Positions 1 through 6,888 of a stretch of DNA of 9,023 nucleotides are shown piece after piece; the first letter of the stretch is position 1; every line of letters begins with the position of its first letter. The translations under genes and the position numbers were made by a program. Source of the DNA: an uncultured Ilumatobacter sp. (GTDB taxonomy: Bacteria > Actinomycetota > Acidimicrobiia > Acidimicrobiales > Ilumatobacteraceae); the NCBI GenBank assembly GCA_937905835.1, contig CALCXK010000062.1, forward strand, positions 1 to 9,023, in the 5' to 3' direction. Below the pieces are notes generated by a model that did not search any database, was not told where the DNA came from, and worked only from the letters and a program-made list of their open reading frames with translations.

Positions 1-147
1 CTAACGAGGGACGCGTATCTCGTCGGCCTCAGACGACCTGTCAGCAGCCTCATGCAGTCGTGGGATGTGGAGTTGGTAGCCGGCGTCCCAGAACTCGTGA
101 CCAGACCGCTGCCACACCCCAATCGGGCTCGACAGGCGCTCAAGCAT
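1..147 (-). CDS. small hypothetical protein (48 aa), overlapping the upstream broken gene
   Basis: An open frame runs on the minus strand from an ATG at 147-145 to a TAG at 1-3. The product is about 48 residues, begins MLERLSSPIGVW, and is rich in charged residues (HEAADRSSEADE near its end), with no membrane segment or known motif. An in-frame ATG at 171-169 would add eight residues. The start overlaps the end of the preceding minus-strand gene by eight bases, which would fit translational coupling. Third codon positions are mostly G or C, as in real genes here. I do not recognise the family. Its neighbour is a pseudogene, so this could be a decayed remnant or a chance frame. Confidence 0.35.
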   Translation of the reverse strand: MLERLSSPIGVWQRSGHEFWDAGYQLHIPRLHEAADRSSEADEIRVPR

Positions 148-761
148 CAGCCGTCGAAATCGCAAGAGCATGAGCGAATCGTTGCAAAACGACCCCGATC
201 ACGACGAACAGTGCACCGCCAGCGATGATCAGAATGTGCATCAGCCACAGGTCGAGATACATCCGATCTGATGCCGCAGTCGCCCTCGCTTGGAGACCGG
301 TAGCAGTGGTTCCCAGCGCTTCGAAGCTTGGCTTGAGTTCCACGATGTCCGTGGCGACGACGTCGAGTTGTCCAGCCAGGACTGCCAGCGCAGCCTGAAT
401 GTCATCCAGATCGCTTGCCGTCCCGACAAGAGCAGCGTCAACTTCGCGCGACTGTTCCGCAACCGGCTCAAGCCCATCGGCGAACGACCTCAGTTCTTCG
501 GCGACGCTTTCGCGGTTGCCGGGAATCAGCCGTTCGATCTACTCCAAGAATCCGGCCAACCGATCAGCCCCGTCTGCAGCGGCTTCGGCAGTCTGAGCAA
601 GGTTCGTCTCCGACGCGACGCCAGCAGCATTGACGGCCTCCTGGGTAGCGGTAAGTTGCGACTCAGCGAGCTCGAGCCCATCGACCACGACCACGGCGAG
701 ACCGGCCCAACATCGTCATCGTCGACGTCCACCGGTGAGGGCTTTCGAGGGTCATGCTCAC
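140..761 (-). pseudogene. broken membrane-anchored coiled-coil protein (one frameshift plus one in-frame TAG)
   Basis: Read on the minus strand from a GTG at 761-759 (an ATG lies two codons later), the frame encodes MTLESPHRWTSTMTML. It then shifts near the GGG run at 708-706. Dropping one G restores a membrane-like stretch, LAGLAVVVVDGLELAES. The restored frame continues through a long Ala/Glu/Asp/Leu-rich region that looks like a coiled coil. It is interrupted by a TAG at 541-539 in the context GFLE-stop-IERLIPG, where one base change from CAG (Gln) would explain the stop. The C-terminal part has a clear second membrane helix (LMHILIIAGGALFVVIGVVL) and ends at TGA 142-140. Removing one base from the 622 makes exactly 207 codons, so one insertion is enough. 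GAGGTG at 776-771 could serve as ribosome binding site for the GTG. The family is not recognised. Two independent lesions favour a pseudogene, but sequencing or assembly error is possible. Confidence 0.7.
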
Positions 762-815
762 ACCGTTGGTCACCTCAAGGAAGTTAGCCCAGTGCTCTCG
801 GGCGCAGTCATCGAA

Positions 816-849
816 ATGCAAGGTGGAATGACATTCAAGGCGGAGTGAC
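816..849. repeat. 17-base imperfect tandem repeat in a divergent spacer
   Basis: Two adjacent 17-base units (816-832 and 833-849) match at 14 of 17 positions, with the shared core CAAGGnGGAnTGAC. They lie in the 130-base spacer between the broken minus-strand gene and the plus-strand methyltransferase, 43 bases before the latter's GTG. A head-to-tail pair at this place could be a regulator binding site, but the spacing (period 17, not a whole number of helix turns) is not ideal. It may equally be a small chance duplication. Apart from this repeat and a weak minus-strand -10-like TAACTT (786-781), I see nothing else in the spacer. Confidence 0.4.
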
Positions 850-891
850 CTCGATCCGGCACACGCCGACGCCGTGTGAGAGCGTCGAGAC

Positions 892-1545
892 GTGGACGAG
901 CGACACAACACAACGTTTCCAGCCGGGTTCTTCTCCCGGACCGACGAGACCGACGACGGCGAGTTCTACGCGTTCGATCGGCTGGTCACCCACATCGACG
1001 ATGGCGCGATCGCTGCCGTCGGAGCCCTGTACGACGAACTCAACTTCTCCGGCCTCTCGGACCCCAGCTCGGGCCCCGTGCTCGACATCTGCTCGTCATG
1101 GATTTCACACTTTTTGATCAAACCTGAGCGGCTTGTCGTGACTGGCATGAACGCCGCTGAGCTCGCTGCCAATGAGATGGCCGACGAACGGCACGTGCGC
1201 AATCTCAACGTCGATCCAACGCTGCCCTTCGACGATGCAACGTTCGCCGCGGTGACGTGCTGCGTGTCTGTCGACTATCTGACCAAGCCGCTCGATGTCT
1301 TCGCCGAGGCAGCCCGGGTGCTGCGACCAGGCGGCGTCTTCGTGTGCACGTTCTCGAACCGCTGCTTTCCGACAAAGGTGATCCGTGGCTGGCTACACAC
1401 CGACGACCGCGGTCGCTGCCGCATCGTCGAGACCTACTTCGACATGACCGCCGGCTTCGATGAGCCGACCACGCAACTGCGCAACCCAAAGGCATCGGGC
1501 GACCCGTTGTTCGCTGTATGGGCTCAGTCAGTTGTCGCTATTTGA
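892..1545 (+). CDS. class I SAM-dependent methyltransferase (type 11)
   Basis: This 217-residue protein belongs to the short soluble class I methyltransferases that transfer a methyl group from S-adenosylmethionine. Visible marks are a motif-I strand VLDICSSWISH (residues 63-73), an acidic post-strand region DPTLPFDDATF (108-118), and the LRPGGVFV turn (144-151), typical of Methyltransf_11 proteins. The N-terminal stretch with FYAFDRLVTHIDD (25-37) matches a subgroup I know only as uncharacterised methyltransferases. The usual GxGxG glycine loop is replaced by CSSW, which also seems to be a subgroup trait. The GTG at 892 is the first possible start after an in-frame TGA at 877-879; no strong ribosome binding site precedes it. 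The 3' end overlaps the convergent SnoaL-like gene by 22 bases. The substrate is unknown. Confidence 0.8.
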   Translation: MDERHNTTFPAGFFSRTDETDDGEFYAFDRLVTHIDDGAIAAVGALYDELNFSGLSDPSSGPVLDICSSWISHFLIKPERLVVTGMNAAELAANEMADERHVRNLNVDPTLPFDDATFAAVTCCVSVDYLTKPLDVFAEAARVLRPGGVFVCTFSNRCFPTKVIRGWLHTDDRGRCRIVETYFDMTAGFDEPTTQLRNPKASGDPLFAVWAQSVVAI

Positions 1546-1919
1546 GCCATGAAAATCGCGCTATCCCACACATCTGTGCGCTTGGTGATCAGGCCGTCCT
1601 CGACGGTGAACCACATCACCCCAGGAATGTCGATCGGCATGCCCTCGTACAGGGCCGTGAAGTCGTTTCGTACGACGACCTGCGACTGCATCGCGGTGCC
1701 CTGCTCAACGACCTCAAGCACTGCGTAGCTCCGGTCGACGAACGTCGCCAAAAAGTTGGGCAGGCGCTGCCGATACTCGTCGCGACCGACACAGCTCGAT
1801 GCGATCGAACTGAGGTGCTCGTTGTGGAACCCCTCAGCGACGAAGCCGGCAATTTCGTCCGGATCTCCTCGCGAGAAGGCATTCAAATAGCTGGTGACGA
1901 CGTCGGCTGCTGTGCTCAT
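1524..1919 (-). CDS. SnoaL/NTF2-like (limonene-epoxide-hydrolase-like) small protein
   Basis: This is a protein of about 131 residues with the pattern of the NTF2-fold SnoaL-like family. It has an N-terminal helix with SYLNAFSRGDPDEI (9-22), then FHNEHLSS (31-38), GRDEYRQRLPNFL (46-58), and a C-terminal GVMWFTVEDGLITKRTDVWDS stretch forming the sheet (100-120). Members of this fold include polyketide cyclases, epoxide hydrolases, isomerases and proteins of unknown role. Catalysis usually depends on Asp or His residues in the pocket, and several are present, but I cannot assign a reaction. I chose the ATG at 1919 over a TTG two codons upstream. A TAnnnT-like element (TAGCGT, minus strand, 1934-1929) sits nine bases before it, so a very short leader is possible. 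The gene is divergent from the first amidohydrolase and convergent with the methyltransferase, so it is probably its own transcription unit. Confidence 0.8.
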   Translation of the reverse strand: MSTAADVVTSYLNAFSRGDPDEIAGFVAEGFHNEHLSSIASSCVGRDEYRQRLPNFLATFVDRSYAVLEVVEQGTAMQSQVVVRNDFTALYEGMPIDIPGVMWFTVEDGLITKRTDVWDSAIFMAQIATTD

Positions 1920-1948
1920 CGCCAAGGAACGCTATGTCGGTCCGGTCG

Positions 1949-1982
1949 CTGACACGAGATTTTTGGCCCATACTTTGGGGGA
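1949..1982 (+). promoter_or_regulatory. candidate leaderless promoter of the first amidohydrolase
   Basis: CTGACA at 1949-1954 differs from the consensus -35 TTGACA by one base. It is followed, after 16 bases, by TACTTT at 1971-1976, which fits the actinobacterial TAnnnT -10. The expected transcription start is at or next to base 1982, the A of the ATG. There is therefore no room for a ribosome binding site, and a leaderless mRNA is predicted. This also supports ATG 1982 over an upstream in-frame start at 1934, which would add 16 residues that do not look like an amidohydrolase N terminus. Confidence 0.5.
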
Positions 1983-3340
1983 TGCAGATCATCCGCGGAA
2001 CCGTTGTCACGATGAATCCGCAACGCGAGATTCTCACGCATGGAGCAGTCGTCGTCGACGGCACCACCATCGCCATGGTCGACAGCTTCGACAAAGTGCG
2101 TACTGCCTACCCAGATGCGGTGGTGACAGGGTCGCCTAACGATCTCGTTCTCCCCGGATACATCAACGGGCATCAGCATCTCACGGGCGACCGGCTGATC
2201 CAGTCGTCGATTCCCGACAACCTCGCGCCCGGCGAAGCAATCTTTACCTGGGTCGTGCCAGTCCACGCCGAGCACACCGGCGACGACGACGAACTGTCCG
2301 CCACGCTGACGCTGGCCGAATCTTTGACCAACGGCATCACTACGACGTTCGAGGCCGGCACGGTTGCACACCCTGACCGGATTGCACGAGCGGCCGAACG
2401 AGTCGGCGCCCGCCTCACCATCGGAACGTGGGGATGGGATATCGAGCACGGGCCGTTCACCGGGTCGGTCGACGAAGTGATCGAACGCCAGACCAACGCG
2501 CTCGACCTCGTCACGGGGCCACTCGTGTCGAGCTGGGTCACCCTTGTTGGCCACGACCTGATGTCAGACGAACTGGTCGTCGCCGCAACCACGCTCGCTC
2601 GCGAGCGCGATGTCGGGATGACTTTCCATCTCTCACCCAGCACGAGCGACACCGACAGCTATCTCACCCGAACCGGCCTCAGCCCACTCGTTCATCTCGA
2701 TTCGCTCGGCGTGCTCGGGCCACACCTGGCAATTGGCCACGCGGTGCACATCGATGACGCCGAGGTTGACCTCCTCATCGAGCGACATACTGCCGTCGTG
2801 TCGTGCCCGTGGGCCTACCTTCGCTTGGGTCAAGGGCTGTCTCGCGAGTTCCGGCATCTCGACATCTGGCAACGGAACGGTCGTATTGCGCTGGGGTGCG
2901 ACGCAGAAAACGCTGGAGACATGGTCGATGGCATCCGCGCTGCGGCCCTGTTCACGGGTATGGCCAAAGAACGCGACCTCGACCCAACGGTCTTCGGTGC
3001 CCACGACGGGCTGGAACTGTTGACGATCCGCGGCGCCGAAGCGCTCGGTATCGACGATCAGGTCGGCTCGATTGAGGTCGGCAAGCAGGCCGACCTGGTC
3101 GTCCACGATCGGACCCGGGTCGAATGGATCCCAGCAAGCCCTGACCCGGTCCTTCAGTTGATCTGGGGGTCCGACGGGCGGTCGGTTCGCGATGTCTACG
3201 TGGCCGGCGAGCACGTTGTTGCCGAGGGCGAACTCGTGGCTGTCGATATTCGCGCGCTGACCGATGACGCCGTCGCAGCTGGCGCAGCCCTTCGCAAGCG
3301 AAGCGGCGTCGAATCAGTTTCCAGGTGGCCACGCCGCTAA
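1982..3340 (+). CDS. amidohydrolase, ATZ/TRZ (chlorohydrolase/deaminase-like) family, paralogue 1
   Basis: This is a cytosolic metal-dependent hydrolase of the amidohydrolase superfamily (COG0402-like), 452 residues, normal for the family. It has the N-terminal beta-sandwich segment (IIRGTVVTMNPQ), the barrel, and the C-terminal return GSIEVGKQADLVVHD (362-376). Predicted metal ligands are H64 and H66 (GHQH), H216 (FHLSP), H253 (IGHAVHID) and D307 (LGCDAEN). Relatives hydrolyse C-N or C-Cl bonds of purines, triazines, pterins and similar rings. Two oddities stand out. The HxxE catalytic Glu is replaced by Pro219, and the His of the usual HCP motif is Ser274. Deamination by the standard mechanism is therefore doubtful. 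It is clearly paralogous to the amidohydrolase at 4390-5778, sharing LVGH, the FHxSP motif, the EVGKxAD turn and an EW-P segment. The start at 1982 follows a leaderless-type promoter. The substrate is unknown. Confidence 0.9.
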   Translation: MQIIRGTVVTMNPQREILTHGAVVVDGTTIAMVDSFDKVRTAYPDAVVTGSPNDLVLPGYINGHQHLTGDRLIQSSIPDNLAPGEAIFTWVVPVHAEHTGDDDELSATLTLAESLTNGITTTFEAGTVAHPDRIARAAERVGARLTIGTWGWDIEHGPFTGSVDEVIERQTNALDLVTGPLVSSWVTLVGHDLMSDELVVAATTLARERDVGMTFHLSPSTSDTDSYLTRTGLSPLVHLDSLGVLGPHLAIGHAVHIDDAEVDLLIERHTAVVSCPWAYLRLGQGLSREFRHLDIWQRNGRIALGCDAENAGDMVDGIRAAALFTGMAKERDLDPTVFGAHDGLELLTIRGAEALGIDDQVGSIEVGKQADLVVHDRTRVEWIPASPDPVLQLIWGSDGRSVRDVYVAGEHVVAEGELVAVDIRALTDDAVAAGAALRKRSGVESVSRWPRR

Positions 3341-4365
3341 TTGGCGAGTAACTCCAACACGCGCTTGCTGCCCTCGATGGTTTCGCGTAAGCCGTCGTAC
3401 ATCGTCCCTCGGTTGACCGCCGCCAAGTTGCAGCTGACACCTGCAAAACCCAGCGCTTGCAAATCACGGATCTGGTCAGCGCACTGCTCAGGGGTGCCAA
3501 CGATGGCGAACTTCCGAGCCAGATCAGCATCGATGAGATCGAGCATCTCCGGCGGGTCGTAGCGGTTCAAGTCGAAGTACCAACCTGTCGCATCATCGAG
3601 GGTGGCCACGATCTTGCGCCGACGGTCTGGATCGACGGGCGGCCCATAGTCGCCAAGAATGTCGAGATAGTGAGCGGCAAATCGCTTGACGCTGTTCACT
3701 GCCAACTCCTCATCGTCAGACACGCAGAGGGTGACACGCGGCAGCACTTCGATCTCGTCGACATCGCGTCCGGCCTGAGCGGCCCCTTCAGCAAGCCATC
3801 CTCGATAGCGCGCCACAATTTCAGGGGTGAGGTGCCGTGCGCCCACCAGCGCTATGTCAGCGACTTCGCCTGCGAGTTTCATCACGCCTTCGCTTCGTGT
3901 GCCGATTGCTATCGGGACTGGCTGCGTAGGTGGCCGGATGAGTCGCGCCTTGTCTAACTTCACCACCTCGCCATCGAGCGTCACCTCATCGCCAGCAAGG
4001 AGTCCGCGCACTGCCGTGATCGACTCCCGAAGTGTTCGAACTGGGCGGGGGTAGTCGATGCCGAGTTCTTCGAGCCCGGCACCAACACCGATCCCGCAGA
4101 ACGCCCGGCCCCCAGACAACTCCTGCAGCGTCGCCAGTGCACTTGCGTGGGCCGCTGGGTGTCGCGTGTACGGGTTGGTCACCATGGAACCAATGTGGAT
4201 CCGTTCGGTACGCGCTGCGATGAGTGCCTGCAACTGATAGGTATCTGGCCAGAGCGCGACACACGAAATTCCCAGGCGGTCGAAACCGGCCTCCTCGACC
4301 AGACAGCCGAGTTCGACAGCTTCGGCCGGTGCCATGCCCGGCGTAATCTCAGCTTCGAACGTCAT
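3337..4365 (-). CDS. LLM-class F420-dependent oxidoreductase (luciferase-like)
   Basis: This 342-residue TIM-barrel protein of the bacterial luciferase-like family (PF00296) is most like the actinobacterial F420-dependent branch, which includes methylene-tetrahydromethanopterin-reductase-like enzymes. Diagnostic stretches are IHIGSMVTNPYTRHP (56-70), ELSGGRAFCGIGVG (82-95), PIAIGTRSEGVMKLAGEVAD (151-170) and the C-terminal GTPEQCADQI (290-299), which closes most members. Such enzymes move hydride between reduced F420 and a substrate (C=C, C=N or alcohol); the cofactor call is by family, since FMN-using relatives exist. The ATG at 4365 has AGGGA four bases upstream (4374-4370), a little close. 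It is the last gene of a four-gene minus-strand operon, 24 bases after the second amidohydrolase. Its TAG overlaps the TAA of the opposing amidohydrolase. The substrate is unknown. Confidence 0.9.
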   Translation of the reverse strand: MTFEAEITPGMAPAEAVELGCLVEEAGFDRLGISCVALWPDTYQLQALIAARTERIHIGSMVTNPYTRHPAAHASALATLQELSGGRAFCGIGVGAGLEELGIDYPRPVRTLRESITAVRGLLAGDEVTLDGEVVKLDKARLIRPPTQPVPIAIGTRSEGVMKLAGEVADIALVGARHLTPEIVARYRGWLAEGAAQAGRDVDEIEVLPRVTLCVSDDEELAVNSVKRFAAHYLDILGDYGPPVDPDRRRKIVATLDDATGWYFDLNRYDPPEMLDLIDADLARKFAIVGTPEQCADQIRDLQALGFAGVSCNLAAVNRGTMYDGLRETIEGSKRVLELLAN

Positions 4366-4389
4366 ACCATCCCTATCAATCGACCTGGT

Positions 4390-5778
4390 CTAGAGCAGCG
4401 GCCACTTTGCTTTATCGGGCAAGCCGGAGCGAGCCGTGATTGCTTCGCCGGCCATTTGACAGCGGTTGTAGAACGTGCCTTCGTCGATCGTGGTCATCTG
4501 ACCGTTCTCGACGACCTTGGCACCGTCAACAAACACCGTGTGCACGCCGCGTCCGTCGGCCGACCACACAAGTTGGTTCGCCACGTTGAGCAGCGGTCGC
4601 CATTCCGGTCGATCGGTGTCGTGCAACACGATGTCGGCGCGCTTGCCCACCTCAAGTGAGCCAATGGTGTCTTGCATCTGCATGGTCTTGGCGCCGCCAA
4701 GCGTTGCCATCTCGTAGGCCATCTCGGCCGGGAACATCTGCGGGTCCTGGCGGGCATCTTTGAACAACCCGGCCACCAAATACGTCGCCCGCATGAGATC
4801 GGAGTAGTTCGATGCGTTGTTGCCGTCGGTGCCGATGCTGACGTTGACACCCATCTGTACCATCTCGGGAAACTTGCCAACCTGAGTGACGCCGTAACTG
4901 ACCTTCAACGCAGTCGTCGGGCAGTGCGCGACGTTGACAGCCATCTCGGCCATCACGGCGAGTTCTTGGTCATCGATCTGAACACAGTGGGTGATCGCCA
5001 CGTCATCACGCAAGATCCCCAGCTCGGCGAGGTGGATCATCGGGCGCTGACCGAACTCGGCAATGAAGCCTTCCGGATCCATCTTCGCCGGTGACATGTG
5101 GAAGCTCATCCCGGTGCCGTGCTCATCAGCCAGCTCACGCGCCGCTTTCCACAGCGGATCAGATGCTGTGGTGTGGCCAACCAGGGTCGACCACGTGCCC
5201 ACCCTCGCGTCGGGAACCGAGCCATAGTCGACCAACTGCTGCTGCAGCATGTTGATTGCTGCATCAGTGTTCTGTTTGTAGACATCAGGTTCTGGGGGAA
5301 GGTCCCACACCCAGTTGCCAACTCTCCCTCGGATGCCGACTTCCACGAGGCCGTCGATCACCTCGTCAAGAAACCGAATCGTGCCCGCTTCGAGGAAGGT
5401 TGTCGTGCCGGACTTCAACATCTCGACGGCCGCGAGCTGCGCCGACAGCCGTTCCTCTTCAGCGGTGTGCACGGCGTAGAGCGGGCACAGCCACATGAAC
5501 ACGTTCTCTTCGAACGGAGTGTCATCGGGGACGTAACCCCTCGTCAACGGTTCGCCTGTGATGTGAATGTGGGTATTGACCATCCCGGGTGTCACAACAA
5601 AGCGGTCGCTGCCCACGGTCTCTTTCGCGGTGTACAGCGCGTCGAGGTCGGTCTGCTTACCGACGTCGACGATTTTGTTCCCGCGAATCGCAACAGCGCC
5701 GTGACGAATCACATCACGCGTCGTATTCATCGTGACGACGTGGCTTCCGACGATGAGGGTGTCGATCTGTTCGGTCAT
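4390..5778 (-). CDS. amidohydrolase, ATZ/TRZ (chlorohydrolase/deaminase-like) family, paralogue 2
   Basis: This 462-residue amidohydrolase-superfamily enzyme has the full family layout. It starts with a sandwich strand (TLIVGSHVVTMN, 7-18) and ends with GSLEVGKRADIVLHD (373-387), followed by RPEWRPLLNVANQLVWS. Predicted metal ligands are H70 and H72 (NTHIH), H227 (FHMSP), H264 (ITHCVQID) and D318 (IGTDGNN). The family HCP motif is kept (H285). The catalytic Glu expected three residues after H227 is Pro230, exactly as in the paralogue at 1982-3340. The family hydrolyses ring amines, amides or halides, so a purine-, triazine- or pterin-like substrate is possible but unproven. The ATG at 5778 is supported by GGAG five bases upstream (5787-5784). 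It overlaps the stop of the upstream O-methyltransferase as ATGA, so the two are probably translationally coupled. The flanking redox and methyl-transfer enzymes suggest a shared pathway. Confidence 0.92.
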   Translation of the reverse strand: MTEQIDTLIVGSHVVTMNTTRDVIRHGAVAIRGNKIVDVGKQTDLDALYTAKETVGSDRFVVTPGMVNTHIHITGEPLTRGYVPDDTPFEENVFMWLCPLYAVHTAEEERLSAQLAAVEMLKSGTTTFLEAGTIRFLDEVIDGLVEVGIRGRVGNWVWDLPPEPDVYKQNTDAAINMLQQQLVDYGSVPDARVGTWSTLVGHTTASDPLWKAARELADEHGTGMSFHMSPAKMDPEGFIAEFGQRPMIHLAELGILRDDVAITHCVQIDDQELAVMAEMAVNVAHCPTTALKVSYGVTQVGKFPEMVQMGVNVSIGTDGNNASNYSDLMRATYLVAGLFKDARQDPQMFPAEMAYEMATLGGAKTMQMQDTIGSLEVGKRADIVLHDTDRPEWRPLLNVANQLVWSADGRGVHTVFVDGAKVVENGQMTTIDEGTFYNRCQMAGEAITARSGLPDKAKWPLL

Positions 5779-6872
5779 GAAGTCTCCAGACTCTGGCGGG
5801 GCTTATTCGCAATGAAACTCTGTTGAAAGCCGATCGGCTCGACGAGCCGGACGTCGACGAATCCTGCAGCACGGATCCACTCCGAGAACTGTTGGTGCGT
5901 GAAGCACAAGCCCTTCTCAGTACTCGCCATCATCGTGGTCCCCATGATCACAGCGTGGGGATTCGACTTGCGTTGAATATCAGTGAAGTAGTCAGCAAGT
6001 ACGAGTCGGCCCTCGGGCTTGAGGGCCTCGAACGCTCGCTCAATTATGTGCTGGGCGCCAGCGGCACCCTCGGTGCGGCAGATATGGCCGAGGACAACGA
6101 TGTCGTAGCGAGCCGGCTCAATGTCAATCGTGTGGAAATCACCCGGGCGGAACTCACAACGATCGCTCAACCCGTGCTCAGACGTTTTGGCCTCGGCAAC
6201 AGCGATGACACCTGGAAGGTCGTTGATCACTGCTGAACCATCAGGGCATCCGTTGAGCATTGCGATTGCCCATGGCGCTCCACCAGCTCCGAGGTCGAGA
6301 ATCTTGGGCGCCCGCATGGCGGAGTAGCGGATCTTCAGATCGGCACGAGTCGCGCACCGGAACATCGTCGTGAATGTTCCTTCGACGAGCGGAACATAAA
6401 AGGCTGCCGCGTCATTTTCAATCGGGGTGGCAGGGCGACCCTTACGCACCGTATCGGCGAGCTGCGTCCAGTTCTCGTGCGGCCCTGGCGCCACCGGAAT
6501 GAGGTCGGCCATTGATGCGGGGCCGTCAGACACCAGGTATCGCTTCGCGGCGTCATTGAGTTCGTAGATGTCGGTGAACTGGTCGAGGAGTTCGAGCGCA
6601 ACGACGCCGTCGAGGAGGGCGCGAACATGATCAACGGATGCATCGAGCGCAACGGCAATGTCTTCCACCGATGATGGGCCCAGCCGCTGCAACGTGTCGA
6701 AGACATCAAGTTCAAGCGCTGCAAGCAAAATGTAGTAGCGGCCGAGGCCCTCGATCGCGGCCCACACCGGTGCGGCGGGCGGCGGCTTGTAGTCGGTCCA
6801 CGGACGACCCGCGTGGGCCATCGTGTGGGTCTTCTTGATTTCCGGATATGGAGCGTCGCGAGGTTCGTACAT
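5775..6872 (-). CDS. O-methyltransferase with N-terminal winged-helix dimerisation domain
   Basis: This is a SAM-dependent methyltransferase resembling hydroxyneurosporene / acetylserotonin / carminomycin-type O-methyltransferases (PF00891). Numbering is from ATG 6872 (365 residues). An N-terminal helical and winged-helix dimerisation domain spans about residues 33-115 (WAAIEGLGRYYILLAALELD onward). The Rossmann-like domain follows: motif I ILDLGAGGAPWAIA (191-204), acidic motif II NDLPGV (217-222), the characteristic FRPGDF (241-246) and LKPEGRLVLADYF (284-296). The usual catalytic His-containing helix is represented by LGHICRTEG, so the general-base His may be the one in GH. A TTG at 6881 is an alternative start adding three residues; AGGGGG lies three bases before it and twelve before the ATG, so the start is uncertain. 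It is the second operon gene, 16 bases after the dehydrogenase, and overlaps the amidohydrolase start by four bases. The substrate hydroxyl or amine is unknown. Confidence 0.88.
   Translation of the reverse strand: MYEPRDAPYPEIKKTHTMAHAGRPWTDYKPPPAAPVWAAIEGLGRYYILLAALELDVFDTLQRLGPSSVEDIAVALDASVDHVRALLDGVVALELLDQFTDIYELNDAAKRYLVSDGPASMADLIPVAPGPHENWTQLADTVRKGRPATPIENDAAAFYVPLVEGTFTTMFRCATRADLKIRYSAMRAPKILDLGAGGAPWAIAMLNGCPDGSAVINDLPGVIAVAEAKTSEHGLSDRCEFRPGDFHTIDIEPARYDIVVLGHICRTEGAAGAQHIIERAFEALKPEGRLVLADYFTDIQRKSNPHAVIMGTTMMASTEKGLCFTHQQFSEWIRAAGFVDVRLVEPIGFQQSFIANKPRQSLETS
5784..5787 (-). promoter_or_regulatory. ribosome binding site of amidohydrolase 2, inside the O-methyltransferase end
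   Basis: GGAG on the minus strand lies five bases before the ATG at 5778 and within the last codons of the O-methyltransferase. With the ATGA stop-start overlap this fixes the start and indicates coupled translation of the two genes. Confidence 0.6.
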
Positions 6873-6888
6873 AGTGATCAAGAGCCCC

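Noticed and set aside
290..787. Plus-strand open frame of 165 codons across the left end
   Set aside because: The minus strand shows a coherent protein with membrane helices once two small lesions are corrected; the plus frame has only shadow composition.
1916..3214. Two long minus-strand open frames (212 and 193 codons) opposite amidohydrolase 1
   Set aside because: Their composition is Arg/Asp/Val-rich shadow-like sequence without motifs; the plus-strand gene is secure.
3300..3380. Bidirectional terminator between the convergent genes
   Set aside because: There is no spacer, and I see no GC-rich hairpin followed by a T run on either strand.
5098..5826. Long plus-strand open frame (242 codons) opposite amidohydrolase 2
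   Set aside because: It lies antisense to a gene with clear family motifs, has no recognisable domain or ribosome binding site, and is explained by codon bias in GC-rich DNA.
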